A DNA stretch of 64,000 nucleotides from Mycolicibacterium grossiae (GCF_008329645.1 NZ_CP043474.1:62001-126000), one strand, 5' to 3'. Shown: positions 8,137-16,525, numbered from the stretch's first letter. Numbers and translations: made by a program. Notes: generated by a model from the sequence alone, not told the origin.

Positions 8137-10295
8137 CCGGGCCCGTGAAGACGGCCGTGACGGCCGGGCAGGCCGTCACCCGCGTGGACGGGCGGCTCAA
8201 GGTGACCGGGCAGGCGCGTTACGCCGCCGACGCGCAGGTGCCCGACGTGACGTTCGCCGCGCTCGTCGGGTCCACCGTCGCGCGTGGCAGCGTCGACCGG
8301 GTCGACGCGGCGGCCGCGCGGCGGCAGCCCGGCGTCGTCGACGTCATCACCGACTTCGGCGGGGTCACCCTGCCCTTCGACCCCCGCCGGGTCGCGGCGT
8401 TCGGCCAGGCCGTCGCCGTCGTGGTGGCCACCTCGCTCGAGGAGGCGCAGCACGCCGCCTCCCTCGTCGAGGTCTCCTACGGCGCCGCACCGCACGTCAC
8501 CGATCTGGACTCGCCCGAGGCCACGGTCCGTCCCGGCACCCGCACCAAGGACTACGCGCGCGGTGACGCCGACGCTGCGCTGCGGAGCGCCGCGGTGGTC
8601 AGCGACCTGAACTACTCGATCGAGCGCAACAACCACAACCCCATGGAGATCAGCGCCACCGTGGCCCGCTGGGACGGCGGCCGGCTGACGGTGTGGGACA
8701 AGGTGCAGTCGGTCAGCGGGGCCCGCACGTCCTACGCCAAGGCCCTCGGCGTCGATCCCGGTGCCGTGCAGGTGATCTCGCCGTTCGTCGGCGGTGCCTT
8801 CGGCAACGCCGGCCAGACCTGGCCCCACCAGCTGTTGACCGCGTACGCGGCGCGGCGCGTCAACCGTCCGGTGAAGCTGGTGCTGAGCCGCAGGCAGCTG
8901 TATGCGATGACCGGCTACCGGCCCGCGAGCCGACAGCGCCTGGCGATCGGCGCCGACCGGTCCGGCCGCATCACCGCGATCGTGCACGAGGGCCGCGTCG
9001 AAGGGTCGCGGTACGACCCCTACGAGGACAACGTCACCGGGCCGGCGCGCTTCATGTACGGCTCACCGAACATGCGCTCGACGTTCCGGGTGGCCGAACT
9101 CGACGTCAATCCCGGCACGTACATGCGCGGGCCGGGAGCGACGTCCGGGGCCTTCGCGCTCGAGTCGGCGATGGACGACCTGGCTCACCGGCTGGGCATG
9201 GACCCGATCGAGCTGCGGCTGCGCAACGAACCCGTGCGCGACCTGGAGGAGGACCTGCCGTTCTCGACGCGACAGCTGACCGAGTGCTTCCGTAGCGGCT
9301 CCGCCACCTTCGGCTGGTCACGTCGCAACCCGACACCCCGGGCGGTGCGCGAGGGTTCGCGGCTCATCGGTGTCGGCACGGCCGGCGCGTCGTTCCACAC
9401 GCTCGTCAGCGCGTGCGCGGCGTCGGCACGAATCGGCGCCGACGGCGTCGCCGAGGTGCGCTGCGGCACCAGCGACATGGGACCCGGTACCTACACCGCG
9501 ATGACGCAGGTCGCCGCCGATGCCCTGGGACTTCCGCTGAACCGGGTGCGGTTTCTGTTGGGCGACAGCAGTTTTCCGAAGGCGCCGTCGCATTCCGGCT
9601 CGCGGACGATGGCCAGCGTCGGCTCGTCGGTGCGCAACGTCGGGGCGATGCTGCGCGACCGCTTCATCCGTACCGCGGTCACCGACCCCGGGTCGCCGCT
9701 GCACAACGCCTCCCCCGCCGACGTCGACGTGGTCGACGGGCGGATGGTCCTGCGCGGTGACCGCACCCGCGGCGAGTGGTACGCCGATCTGTTGAAGCGG
9801 CGTGGACTCGACGGCCTGGACGCCGAACAGGACTGGCAGCCCGCCGATTCGAAGGGGCTGTCGATGTATGCCTACGGGGCGGTCTTCGCCGAGGTGGCCG
9901 TCGACGAGGCCCTCGGCACGGTGCGGGTGCGACGGGTGTTCGCGAGCTACGACGCGGGCCGCATCGTCAACCCGATGCTGGCGCACAGCCAGGCCATCGG
10001 CGGCATGGTCGGCGGCATCGGCATGGCGCTGCTCGAAGGGACGCACCTGGACCACCGCGACGGCCGCATCGTCAACGCCAACCTCGCCGACTACCTGGTG
10101 CCGGTCAACGCCGACATCACCGCCCTGGACGCTCGATTCGTGCCCGGCGAGGACCTCGCGGCCGATCCGCTCGGCGTCAAGGGACTCGGCGAACTCGTCA
10201 TCGTCGGCATCCCCGCGGCCATCGCCAACGCCGTCTTCAACGCCACCGGGCGACGGGTCACCGACCTGCCGATCACCATCGACAAGCTGCTGTAG
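8133..10295 (+). CDS. aldehyde oxidoreductase molybdenum-binding subunit (PaoC/YagR-like)
   Basis: A 720-aa large subunit of the xanthine oxidase family, which hydroxylates aldehydes at a molybdenum cofactor. The GTG start overlaps the FAD-subunit stop as GTGA. Visible elements are the N-terminal RVDGRLKVTGQARYAAD, the moco-binding PFVGGAFGNAG near residue 220, MRGPGATSGAF near residue 330, and the C-terminal GVKGLGELVIVG, which holds the catalytic Glu. The length is close to PaoC (732 aa). No dedicated moco-insertion chaperone (PaoD/XdhC type) follows, so maturation must be encoded elsewhere. The likely role is detoxifying aromatic or aliphatic aldehydes outside the membrane. Confidence 0.92.
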   Translation: MTGPVKTAVTAGQAVTRVDGRLKVTGQARYAADAQVPDVTFAALVGSTVARGSVDRVDAAAARRQPGVVDVITDFGGVTLPFDPRRVAAFGQAVAVVVATSLEEAQHAASLVEVSYGAAPHVTDLDSPEATVRPGTRTKDYARGDADAALRSAAVVSDLNYSIERNNHNPMEISATVARWDGGRLTVWDKVQSVSGARTSYAKALGVDPGAVQVISPFVGGAFGNAGQTWPHQLLTAYAARRVNRPVKLVLSRRQLYAMTGYRPASRQRLAIGADRSGRITAIVHEGRVEGSRYDPYEDNVTGPARFMYGSPNMRSTFRVAELDVNPGTYMRGPGATSGAFALESAMDDLAHRLGMDPIELRLRNEPVRDLEEDLPFSTRQLTECFRSGSATFGWSRRNPTPRAVREGSRLIGVGTAGASFHTLVSACAASARIGADGVAEVRCGTSDMGPGTYTAMTQVAADALGLPLNRVRFLLGDSSFPKAPSHSGSRTMASVGSSVRNVGAMLRDRFIRTAVTDPGSPLHNASPADVDVVDGRMVLRGDRTRGEWYADLLKRRGLDGLDAEQDWQPADSKGLSMYAYGAVFAEVAVDEALGTVRVRRVFASYDAGRIVNPMLAHSQAIGGMVGGIGMALLEGTHLDHRDGRIVNANLADYLVPVNADITALDARFVPGEDLAADPLGVKGLGELVIVGIPAAIANAVFNATGRRVTDLPITIDKLL

Positions 10296-10338
10296 CCGTC
10301 TCGTGGCCTCGATCACGGGCGCGGCGACGTCGCGACGC

Positions 10339-10363
10339 GTTTGAGCGACGACCGAGCGGGCAC
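10339..10363 (+). promoter_or_regulatory. SigF-like promoter
   Basis: GTTT, 15 bases, then GGGCAC, one base off the GGGTAC/T pattern. It lies 73 bases before the ATG of the 49-aa gene. See the other SigF-like sites in the left arm. Confidence 0.4.
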
Positions 10364-10436
10364 CCTTCACGCGCGGAACGCGAGTGCGACGACGCTTCGC
10401 CGCCGCACCTCCGTCGACTCCCGAAGGAAGGGCATC

Positions 10437-10586
10437 ATGCCGCGCGGCCAGGGCATCTACGACAACACCGACGAGCCGGACGAGAACAGCCGTCGCGAGA
10501 AGGTCTCCAACAGCGGTGACGTGGACACCGAGCGCGACACCCCCGACGTCATGACCACCGACGAGGACGCCGAGCCGACGAGTTGA
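10437..10586 (+). CDS. small hydrophilic hypothetical protein (49 aa)
   Basis: ATG with a GAAGGAAG Shine-Dalgarno 7 bases upstream. The product begins MPRGQGIYDNTDEPDENS and is acidic, with no Cys, no membrane segment and no signal. It is similar in style to the proteins at 1.2 and 14.1 kb, though the sequences are not obviously homologous. Family not recognised. A SigF-like promoter upstream suggests stress induction. It is convergent with the three-helix membrane protein, with stops only three bases apart. Confidence 0.55.
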   Translation: MPRGQGIYDNTDEPDENSRREKVSNSGDVDTERDTPDVMTTDEDAEPTS

Positions 10587-10589
10587 CGG

Positions 10590-10937
10590 CTAGCCGCCAA
10601 TTCCCATCGCCGGCACGCTCAACGTCACCAGGGCGAGGCTGAGCAGAAACCATCCCGCGCCCTGCCAGATCGGCCACGTCCGCCCGACTCGCCAGTCCCG
10701 GTAGGTCTTGACCAGAGCACCGACCGCCCCGACGAACAGGACGGCCGGCGTGGCCACCGCGCGCGCCACGTCGTACTGGCTGCCGGTGGCATACCAGACG
10801 AAGGCGGCGGCGGCGATGAGCACCACCACGGCGACGTAGCCGACGGCCGAGCGCAACGCACGCGGGTCACCCCAACGCTTTTCGACGTCGTCGACGTTCG
10901 GGTTCCGTCGTGCGGTCGGGTCCGTGGTCCTTCGCAT
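10590..10937 (-). CDS. small three-helix membrane protein
   Basis: A 115-aa protein with a basic N-terminus and three predicted membrane segments at about residues 31-49, 59-77 and 94-112, separated by a KTYRDWRVGRTW loop. The start is the ATG of MRRTTDPTAR, with GGGAG upstream; a longer reading frame on this strand would run into the divergent gene's promoter. Family not recognised. It is divergent from the Rv2629-like gene. Confidence 0.68.
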   Translation of the reverse strand: MRRTTDPTARRNPNVDDVEKRWGDPRALRSAVGYVAVVVLIAAAAFVWYATGSQYDVARAVATPAVLFVGAVGALVKTYRDWRVGRTWPIWQGAGWFLLSLALVTLSVPAMGIGG

Positions 10938-10978
10938 GGCTCCCACATTCCCGGCCGCGTGGCCGCGAAACGGCCCCC

Positions 10979-11003
10979 GTTTCGGCGGTGCCGCGCCGGG
11001 TAG
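10979..11003 (+). promoter_or_regulatory. SigF-like promoter inside an inverted repeat region
   Basis: GTTT, 15 bases, then GGGTAG, 40 bases before the GTG of the Rv2629-like gene. The -35 overlaps the right arm of an 8-bp inverted repeat (CGAAACGG, 3 bases, CCGTTTCG, at 10966-10984), which could be an operator. No DosR-type box is visible here, although Rv2629 itself is in the DosR regulon. Confidence 0.45.
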
Positions 11004-11043
11004 GTCCGCATCGACATTGTCTGCGACGACGAAGGGAAACACC

Positions 11044-12153
11044 GTGCCCACCGACCGCTTCCGCAGCCTGCTCGACCGTCGTGGACCGTTCGCCACGGCC
11101 TACTTCGACGATTCGCACGACACCGCCGACGCCGATGCGCAACTCGACGTCCGTTGGCGCGACCTCACCGCCCAACTGCACGCCCAGGGCGCGCCGGGCG
11201 ACGTCACCGATGCCATGCGGGCCGCCATCGACGCGCGTCGCCCCGCCGTCGGGCGCAGCGGCCGCTGCCTGATCGCCACGTCCGACGGCGTCGTGCTCGA
11301 CGAGCGCGTCGACCGCGTCCCGGAAAACTCCGTCACGCGCTACTCCGAGTTGCCCTATCTGGTGCCCCTCATCGAGCACGGCGGCCGGACGCCGTCGCAC
11401 GTCATCGTCACCGTCGACCACGAGGGCGCCGACGTCGAGGTCCGCACCGCCGCGGGCACCCGCACCCACACCGTCGACGGAGGCGGCCATCCCGTGCACA
11501 AGGCGTCCGGTGCGGAGACTGCCGGCTACGGCGACCCGCAGCAGCGGACCGATGAGGCGGCCCGCAAGAACGTCCGCGCCGTGGTCGACGACGTCACGGC
11601 TCTGGTCGACGAACTCTCCCCGGCGGCCGTGTTCGTCAATGGAGAAGTGCGCTCGCGCAAGGACTTCACCTCGGCTGCACCACAGCGCGTCGCCGACCTC
11701 GTCGTGGAGGTCAATGCGGGCGCCCGGCACAGCGTCGACGAGGCCGCCCTCGACGCCGACGTCACCGCCTGGCTGCGCGACGCCGCCCGGGCCGAGGTCC
11801 GGCGTGCGGCCGAGCAGCTCGCCGCCGAACTCGGGCGCGCGTCCGGGCTGGCGACCGAGGGCTTGCACGGCGTCTGTGCGGCACTGCGCGAGGGCGCCGT
11901 CGAGACGCTCATCGTCGGCGACACCGGCGGCGCCACCGTGGTGTTCGGCGACGCCGTCACCACCGTGGCGCCCGACCCCAGCGTCCTCAGTGAACTCGGC
12001 GTCTCCCCCGACCACATCGGTCCGGCCGACGAGGTCCTGCCCCTGGCCGCCGTGGCCACCGACGCGGTCATCGTCGGCGCCGATGACGAGCTGGCCCCGC
12101 GTGACGGCGTCGCCGCCGTGCTGCGCTACGCACCCGCGACGTTGCAGCGCTGA
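11044..12153 (+). CDS. Rv2629-like protein (bacterial eRF1/baeRF family)
   Basis: A 369-aa cytoplasmic protein whose whole length resembles M. tuberculosis Rv2629, a dormancy-regulon protein of the bacterial archaeo-eukaryotic release-factor-like (baeRF) group. Shared landmarks are GPFATAYFDDSHDT near the start, RPAVGRSGRCLIAT near residue 75, YLVPLIEHGGRTP near residue 110, VFVNGEVRSRKDF near residue 200, and a C-terminal DGVAAVLRYA. The start is GTG after a GAAGGGAAA Shine-Dalgarno. Family membership suggests ribosome or translation-linked stress function, but no reaction can be assigned from sequence. Confidence 0.85.
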   Translation: MPTDRFRSLLDRRGPFATAYFDDSHDTADADAQLDVRWRDLTAQLHAQGAPGDVTDAMRAAIDARRPAVGRSGRCLIATSDGVVLDERVDRVPENSVTRYSELPYLVPLIEHGGRTPSHVIVTVDHEGADVEVRTAAGTRTHTVDGGGHPVHKASGAETAGYGDPQQRTDEAARKNVRAVVDDVTALVDELSPAAVFVNGEVRSRKDFTSAAPQRVADLVVEVNAGARHSVDEAALDADVTAWLRDAARAEVRRAAEQLAAELGRASGLATEGLHGVCAALREGAVETLIVGDTGGATVVFGDAVTTVAPDPSVLSELGVSPDHIGPADEVLPLAAVATDAVIVGADDELAPRDGVAAVLRYAPATLQR

Positions 12154-12381
12154 GCGGACCGCGCGGTCGAAAAGAATGTTCGCCAAACGGCTCACCGCCG
12201 ACGCTTGAGGGACCACCGTCCGGGGTATGACGGGCTGTCACGGAATCCGATGCCCCTGATCGGCCACTGGTGGGATACCGTGCGCATCGCATGATTGACG
12301 CCGACGACAGTCGGTAGGCAGTGACCACGACGCCGCAACGGCGCCGGTACGGACGAGGAGGGTCGGGGGAAGGGAGTCGGC

Positions 12382-12900
12382 ATGACCGAGCGTGTGATGC
12401 CCACCGACGGCCGCCGAGGATTGATCCGTGACATCGCCTTCACGGTGCGCGCCATGCTGAGCGAGTCCGACCGGCTGTCACAGGCCTTCGCCAGCGCACA
12501 CGGCATGTCGGTGAGCGACTTCCGTGCGTTGCTGCACGTGGTCGTCGCCGAGAACGAGGGCACGCCGCTCGCCGCAAGCGATCTACGGCGGCGGCTCAAC
12601 GTCTCCGCCGGCGCCGTCACCTACATCATCGACCGCCTGGTGCGCTCGGGACACGTGCACCGTGAGGCACACCCCGCGGACCGCCGCAAGGTCATCCTGC
12701 GGTACTCCGAGCAGGGTTTTCAGCTGGCGCAGACCTATTTCGCACCGATCGGCGAGCAGTACCGCGACGCCCTGTCCGACCTACCGGACGACGACCTGAA
12801 CTGCGCCGAACGCGTCCTGGGCGCATTACTCGACGCGATGCGCGGACCGGGCACGCCGGCTGCCAACAGCGGTCCTTCCGACGAACGTGCCGTCCAGTAA
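12382..12900 (+). CDS. MarR-family transcriptional regulator
   Basis: A 172-aa winged-helix regulator. The recognition-helix segment is LAASDLRRRLNVSAGAVTY (about residues 67-85), followed by the wing with the MarR signature HPADRRKVILRYSEQG. Helices at both ends fit a dimerisation domain. ATG start in a purine-rich leader (GGGGGAAGGGAG). It lies alone, upstream of the SigF-type gene and in the same direction, with a 265-base gap. Its ligand and targets are unknown. Confidence 0.88.
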   Translation: MTERVMPTDGRRGLIRDIAFTVRAMLSESDRLSQAFASAHGMSVSDFRALLHVVVAENEGTPLAASDLRRRLNVSAGAVTYIIDRLVRSGHVHREAHPADRRKVILRYSEQGFQLAQTYFAPIGEQYRDALSDLPDDDLNCAERVLGALLDAMRGPGTPAANSGPSDERAVQ

Positions 12901-13165
12901 CCGAATCATTTCCGCGTTTCACCAGTTCAGACTTTGAAGGGGTTTCGTCCGTCCGAAGAACCGCGTAGCGTGGTCGACAGGTCGAGACACGGCCTTCACA
13001 CCGTTTAGTGACGAGCGGGACCAGTCAGCCGCTGGGGACTCCACGACGGAGCCGCGCTGAGGACACAACGCCTTTCCGGGTTTCACCCAGTGTTTGAGTA
13101 CTTCTATCCGCCTTCGCGGATGCGATGCAGCTCGCCGCTGCATGCGGAAAGGGAGGTTCACTCCC

Positions 13166-14053
13166 ATGAACGCCACGCTGACCCTGACCCACGAGCCCAC
13201 CCACGACGTGATCGACGTAGATCTCACTGATGGGCAGGCCGAACCGACCCTTCCCACGACGGCCACCTCGGCACCGCGCGGCACGACGACGTCGCGCCGC
13301 CGCGACGACTACGCCGACGTGCTCGAAATGTTTCAGCACCTCGCCACGCTCGAGGTAGGCACCACGGCGCATCAGCGCCACCGTGACCGCATCATCGAGC
13401 GGTGCATGCCGATGGCCGATCACGTTGCGCTGCACTTCGATCGGCGCGGCGAGGCGCTCGACGATCTGATCCAGGTGGCACGCGTCGGGCTGCTGAACGC
13501 GGTGCGACGGTTCGACCCCGCCCTGGGCTCGCCGTTCATCGCCTTCGCCATTCCCACCATGATGGGCGAGGTGCGCCGGCACTTCCGCGACCACGCGTGG
13601 ACGATGCACGTCCCGCGACGGATCCGCGATCTGCACGTGCAAATCAGCCGCGCCACAACGGATCTCACCCAGGTGCTGGGGCACGCCCCGACGCCTACCG
13701 AACTCGCCAAGTACCTCGACACCGACCGCGACGTCGTCGTGGAGTGCCTGGTCTCGGCCGAGGCGTACAACTTGCGCTCGCTGGACGCGCCGATCGGCGA
13801 CGAGGGCGGCCGGCCGCGGATGGTGGCCGACGTGGTGGGACAGAATGACGAGCGCCTCGAGCACGTCACCAATCGGGAGGCGTTGCGCCCGTTGCTTGCC
13901 GCGTTGCCGCAGCGCGACCGCGACGTCCTGGAGATGCGCTTCTTCGAGTCGATGACGCAGAGCCAGATCGCCGAGAAGATCGGCACGTCGCAGATGCAGG
14001 TGTCGCGGATCCTCTCGCGCATTCTCGGCGAACTCCGCGAGCAGCTGCGGTAG
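13166..14053 (+). CDS. SigF-type (group 3) RNA polymerase sigma factor
   Basis: A 295-aa sigma-70 family protein of the SigB/SigF class. Region 2 is EALDDLIQVARVGLLNAVRRF with SPFIAFAIPTMMGEVRRHFR following (about residues 95-150). Region 3 contains HAPTPTELAKYL, and region 4 ends in MTQSQIAEKIGTSQMQVSRI (about residues 265-285), the -35-binding helix-turn-helix. The ATG has GGGAGG upstream; a start 24 codons earlier lacks one. Unlike canonical sigF, no anti-sigma RsbW gene precedes it, so control must be elsewhere or by anti-anti-sigma partners in trans. Fast-growing mycobacteria carry several SigF paralogues. Confidence 0.92.
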   Translation: MNATLTLTHEPTHDVIDVDLTDGQAEPTLPTTATSAPRGTTTSRRRDDYADVLEMFQHLATLEVGTTAHQRHRDRIIERCMPMADHVALHFDRRGEALDDLIQVARVGLLNAVRRFDPALGSPFIAFAIPTMMGEVRRHFRDHAWTMHVPRRIRDLHVQISRATTDLTQVLGHAPTPTELAKYLDTDRDVVVECLVSAEAYNLRSLDAPIGDEGGRPRMVADVVGQNDERLEHVTNREALRPLLAALPQRDRDVLEMRFFESMTQSQIAEKIGTSQMQVSRILSRILGELREQLR

Positions 14054-14079
14054 GTGTGACGCACCTCAACCGCGCGCGA

Positions 14080-14106
14080 GGTTAATCCTCGGGTCGCGGA
14101 GGGCAT
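14080..14106 (+). promoter_or_regulatory. SigF-like promoter
   Basis: GGTTA, 16 bases, then GGGCAT, between the sigma-factor stop and the 63-aa gene, 39 bases before its ATG. One mismatch in the -10. If real, the sigma factor or a paralogue would drive its immediate neighbour. Confidence 0.42.
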
Positions 14107-14145
14107 CTAGGAAGTTCAGCCGATCGGACCAGTGAAGGAGGAATC

Positions 14146-14337
14146 ATGGCCGCATCGACTCGACGCACCGGAGAACCCCGGTACACGGGCAACTACGTCA
14201 CCCGCCGCACCGTCGTGCTCCCCGGTTCCAAGGGAACGATCTCGGGTACCGCGATCAACGACTGGCTCGACGAGAACGGCGACCCCATCTACGGACGCGA
14301 CGAAGCCGACGAGCCCGTGGAGAGCACGCGCTGCTGA
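14146..14337 (+). CDS. small hydrophilic hypothetical protein (63 aa)
   Basis: ATG behind a strong GAAGGAGG Shine-Dalgarno. The protein contains YVTRRTVVLPGSKGTISGTA and then an acidic tail ending TRC, with no membrane segment. I recognise it only as a mycobacterial small-protein type; function unknown. A SigF-like promoter precedes it and a long perfect hairpin follows it, so it is probably a monocistronic, strongly expressed stress gene. Confidence 0.7.
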   Translation: MAASTRRTGEPRYTGNYVTRRTVVLPGSKGTISGTAINDWLDENGDPIYGRDEADEPVESTRC

Positions 14338-14363
14338 GCATCGAGCAGCCCTGACGCTTCGAG

Positions 14364-14411
14364 ACTGCGGGGAGAACGCGATCCACACCGGATCCGCGAT
14401 CTCCCCGCAGT
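14364..14411. terminator. long hairpin after the 63-aa gene
   Basis: Perfect 12-bp arms (ACTGCGGGGAGA and TCTCCCCGCAGT) enclose a further near-perfect pairing (CGCGATCC against GGATCCGCG). The whole forms a stem of about 20 bp around a 5-base loop. No T-run follows, which is normal for mycobacterial terminators. It separates the 63-aa gene from the convergent tRNA. Confidence 0.7.
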
Positions 14412-14463
14412 GTCGTGTGTGGGGAACGCGGTGGTGTCGGCGTCAGGACGAGAGTCCAGAAGT

Positions 14464-14535
14464 GGAGCTATGGGGAATCGAACCCCAGACCTACTCGATG
14501 CGAACGAGTCGCGCTACCAACTGCGCCATAGCCCC
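14464..14535 (-). tRNA. tRNA-Ala (anticodon CGC)
   Basis: On the minus strand the 72-base sequence folds into a full cloverleaf. The acceptor is GGGGCTA with TAGCTCC, including the G3:U70 wobble pair that identifies alanine tRNA. The D arm is GCGC/GCGC, the anticodon stem ACTCG/CGAGT with loop TTCGCAT, and the T arm TGGGG/CCCCA with loop TTCGAAT. The anticodon CGC reads GCG. The CCA end is not encoded. Confidence 0.97.
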
Positions 14536-14597
14536 TAGTGCCGGTACAGGCTATCAGCCCTGCGGCCGTGGGAGAAAACGCGAGGTCATCGGGCGGT

Positions 14598-15743
14598 TCA
14601 CTGCCCCGCGGCGAGCGGCAGATCGTAGGTGCGGGAGAACGGCACGTAGTCGAGGTGCTCGAAGACCGGGTCCTCGTCGTCGATTTCCAACACGACCGAT
14701 CCGGGCCGGCGCAGCCGCTCCGGAACCACCTCGAACTCCGGGTCGTCGGTGTTCTCCACCCCCAGCCGCGACCGGGAGAGCCGCTGCGCACGGCGCCGCC
14801 GCAACTGCTCCTCGATGCGGGTCTGCCGGCGCAGGTAGGCCAGGTACAGCACCGTGACGGCACCGACCGCGCCGCAGACGTACCACAGCGCACCGGAGAC
14901 GAAGAATGCCGCGACGCCGCTGAGCAGCACCAGGGTGCCCATCGCCAGCAGCATGCGCTTGCGGAAGGCGAACTTGCGCTCCCGCACGGCGGCGGCGGTC
15001 TTGGACTCGAAGCGGTCGCGTCGCGGTGCCGCCGGACGGCCCAGGCGCGCGTCGTCCTCGCCGTCGTCGGGCGTCTCGAGGCCCGACGAGTCGTCGACGT
15101 ACTCGTAATCGTGGTCGGTCCCGTCGCGGTCGGTTCCGTCCTGCGCGGTCCGACCGGCGACCGCCGCGGCGGGCTCGGCGGCCGGCGCCTCCGCAACGGG
15201 CGCGGCCGTCTTCCCGGCCGTCTCCTCTGCCGTGTCGGAGTCGGCGTCGGAGAAGTCGGCGTCGGCGGGGGTCCGGATGGCCGCGGTGACGGGACCGGCC
15301 TCGACCACCGGTTCAGGTGCGGTGCGCGGCGCGTCGAAGTCGAGCGGCAGCTGCGGATCCTCACGGCGGGGCTGGGTGGCCCCCACCGGCAGCGCCCCGG
15401 AGTCCATCTCCACGACGTCGACGTCGAGGTACTCGGACTCCTCGGACTCACTGCTGGCGGCCAGCACGATCGTCTTGCGCGGCGCCGTGACGCCGTCGTC
15501 GCCCTCGAAGTCGTCCTCGGCCTCGTCCGACGGCTGCCAGTGCGGATCGCTGTAGTGTCCGGCGGCCGGTCCGCGGCGGCGCAGCAGGCGGGCGCTGCGG
15601 CCGGTGTTGAGGACGCGGGTGGCGAGCGCGACGTCACTCGTACGGCGCACGGTGTCGCGCTTGCTGATCAGCATCGGCACGAGCACGAAGAGCCACAGCA
15701 CGACGAGGGAGATCCAGAGCAGGGATTGGGGGATGCTTGGCAT
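14598..15743 (-). CDS. glpR: divisome-associated membrane protein SepX/GlpR (Rv0996-like)
   Basis: A 381-aa protein with an N-terminal membrane anchor (about residues 7-27, PQSLLWISLVVLWLFVLVPM), a long acidic disordered linker, a pair of membrane helices at about residues 263-302, and a cytoplasmic tail ending in a conserved SRTYDLPLAAGQ. This layout and position next to rimJ match the actinobacterial septal protein called GlpR in corynebacteria/mycobacteria and SepX in Streptomyces, which works with FtsZ and Wag31 at sites of growth and division. ATG start with AAAGGAG upstream. Last gene of the galU-moeA-rimJ-glpR direction. Confidence 0.85.
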   Translation of the reverse strand: MPSIPQSLLWISLVVLWLFVLVPMLISKRDTVRRTSDVALATRVLNTGRSARLLRRRGPAAGHYSDPHWQPSDEAEDDFEGDDGVTAPRKTIVLAASSESEESEYLDVDVVEMDSGALPVGATQPRREDPQLPLDFDAPRTAPEPVVEAGPVTAAIRTPADADFSDADSDTAEETAGKTAAPVAEAPAAEPAAAVAGRTAQDGTDRDGTDHDYEYVDDSSGLETPDDGEDDARLGRPAAPRRDRFESKTAAAVRERKFAFRKRMLLAMGTLVLLSGVAAFFVSGALWYVCGAVGAVTVLYLAYLRRQTRIEEQLRRRRAQRLSRSRLGVENTDDPEFEVVPERLRRPGSVVLEIDDEDPVFEHLDYVPFSRTYDLPLAAGQ

Positions 15744-15877
15744 GGTGGCCGGCTCCTTTCCCCTTCAGGCTAGGTCTGCTGACCAGCGCATCGAGGGGAG
15801 ACGCGCCGAGGACAATTACACACCTGTGATTCGTCGTTTCCAAGCACATTCGTCACTCAAGTCACAACTGCAACAGT

Positions 15878-16525
15878 TCACGCCCAGTCGGCCCGCCCGG
15901 CCCGCACCAGCGCGGACGTCGCCGACGTCTGCATCTCCTCGACCGTGAGCGCCACCAGCAGATGATCGCGCCACGCACCGTCGACCTCGAGATAGCGGCG
16001 CAGCAGCCCCTCCTCGCGGAACCCGGTCTTGGCCAGCACGCGGCGGCTCGGCGCGTTCTCGGGTCGTACCGTGGCCTCGATGCGGTGCAGCATCACCGGC
16101 CCGAACCCGTGATCCAGACCAAGGGCGAGTGCCGCGGTCGCCACTCCCCCGCCGGTCACCGCGCGCGCCACCCAATAGCCGATCCATGCCGACCGCAGCG
16201 CCCCGTGGGTGACGTTGCCCAAGGTCAGCTGGCCGCAGAACTCGCCGTCGAGTTCGATCGCGAACGGCAGCATGCGCCCCTTGCGCGCCTCGGCCCGCAA
16301 CCCCGAGCAGATCGACGGCCACGACGTCACCGAATGCCGTGTCTCCCAGTCCACTTCGGCCACCGGCTCCCAGGGCTCGAGATGTGCGCGGTCGGTGAGC
16401 CGGATGCGGCTCCACACCGCGCCGTCGCGCAGCCGGACCGGGCGCAACCGCACCAGCCCGGCGGGGACGCGCAACGGCCCCGCCGGCCGCGGCCAGCCGG
16501 GATGCATCGCACTCGAGCGGAACAC
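15878..16525 (-). CDS. rimJ: GNAT N-acetyltransferase (RimJ-like)
   Basis: A 215-aa GCN5-related acetyltransferase of the ribosomal-protein-serine/alanine type (Rv0995 position). Visible motifs are the substrate-side LRPVRLRDGAVWSRIRL, AWIGYWVARAVTGGGVATAA (acetyl-CoA-binding region, about residues 115-135) and HRIEATVRPENAPSRRVLAK followed by TGFREEG, the classic RimJ/L signature. GTG start; an ATG six codons in is an alternative. It lies 18 bases after moeA and is co-transcribed with it. The natural substrate in mycobacteria is not established. Confidence 0.88.
   Translation of the reverse strand: MFRSSAMHPGWPRPAGPLRVPAGLVRLRPVRLRDGAVWSRIRLTDRAHLEPWEPVAEVDWETRHSVTSWPSICSGLRAEARKGRMLPFAIELDGEFCGQLTLGNVTHGALRSAWIGYWVARAVTGGGVATAALALGLDHGFGPVMLHRIEATVRPENAPSRRVLAKTGFREEGLLRRYLEVDGAWRDHLLVALTVEEMQTSATSALVRAGRADWA

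Noticed and set aside
10938..11043. DosR box before the Rv2629-like gene
   Set aside because: No sequence resembling the 20-bp DosR palindrome was found.
12157..12168. Palindrome GACCGCGCGGTC after the Rv2629-like gene as an operator
   Set aside because: A 12-base GC-only palindrome is expected by chance in DNA this GC-rich; at most it is a weak terminator stem.
12901..13165. SigF-like promoter before the sigma-factor gene itself
   Set aside because: Several GTTT motifs are present, but none has GGGTAT/C at the right distance, so autoregulation is not supported. No other gene or structure is seen in these 265 bases.
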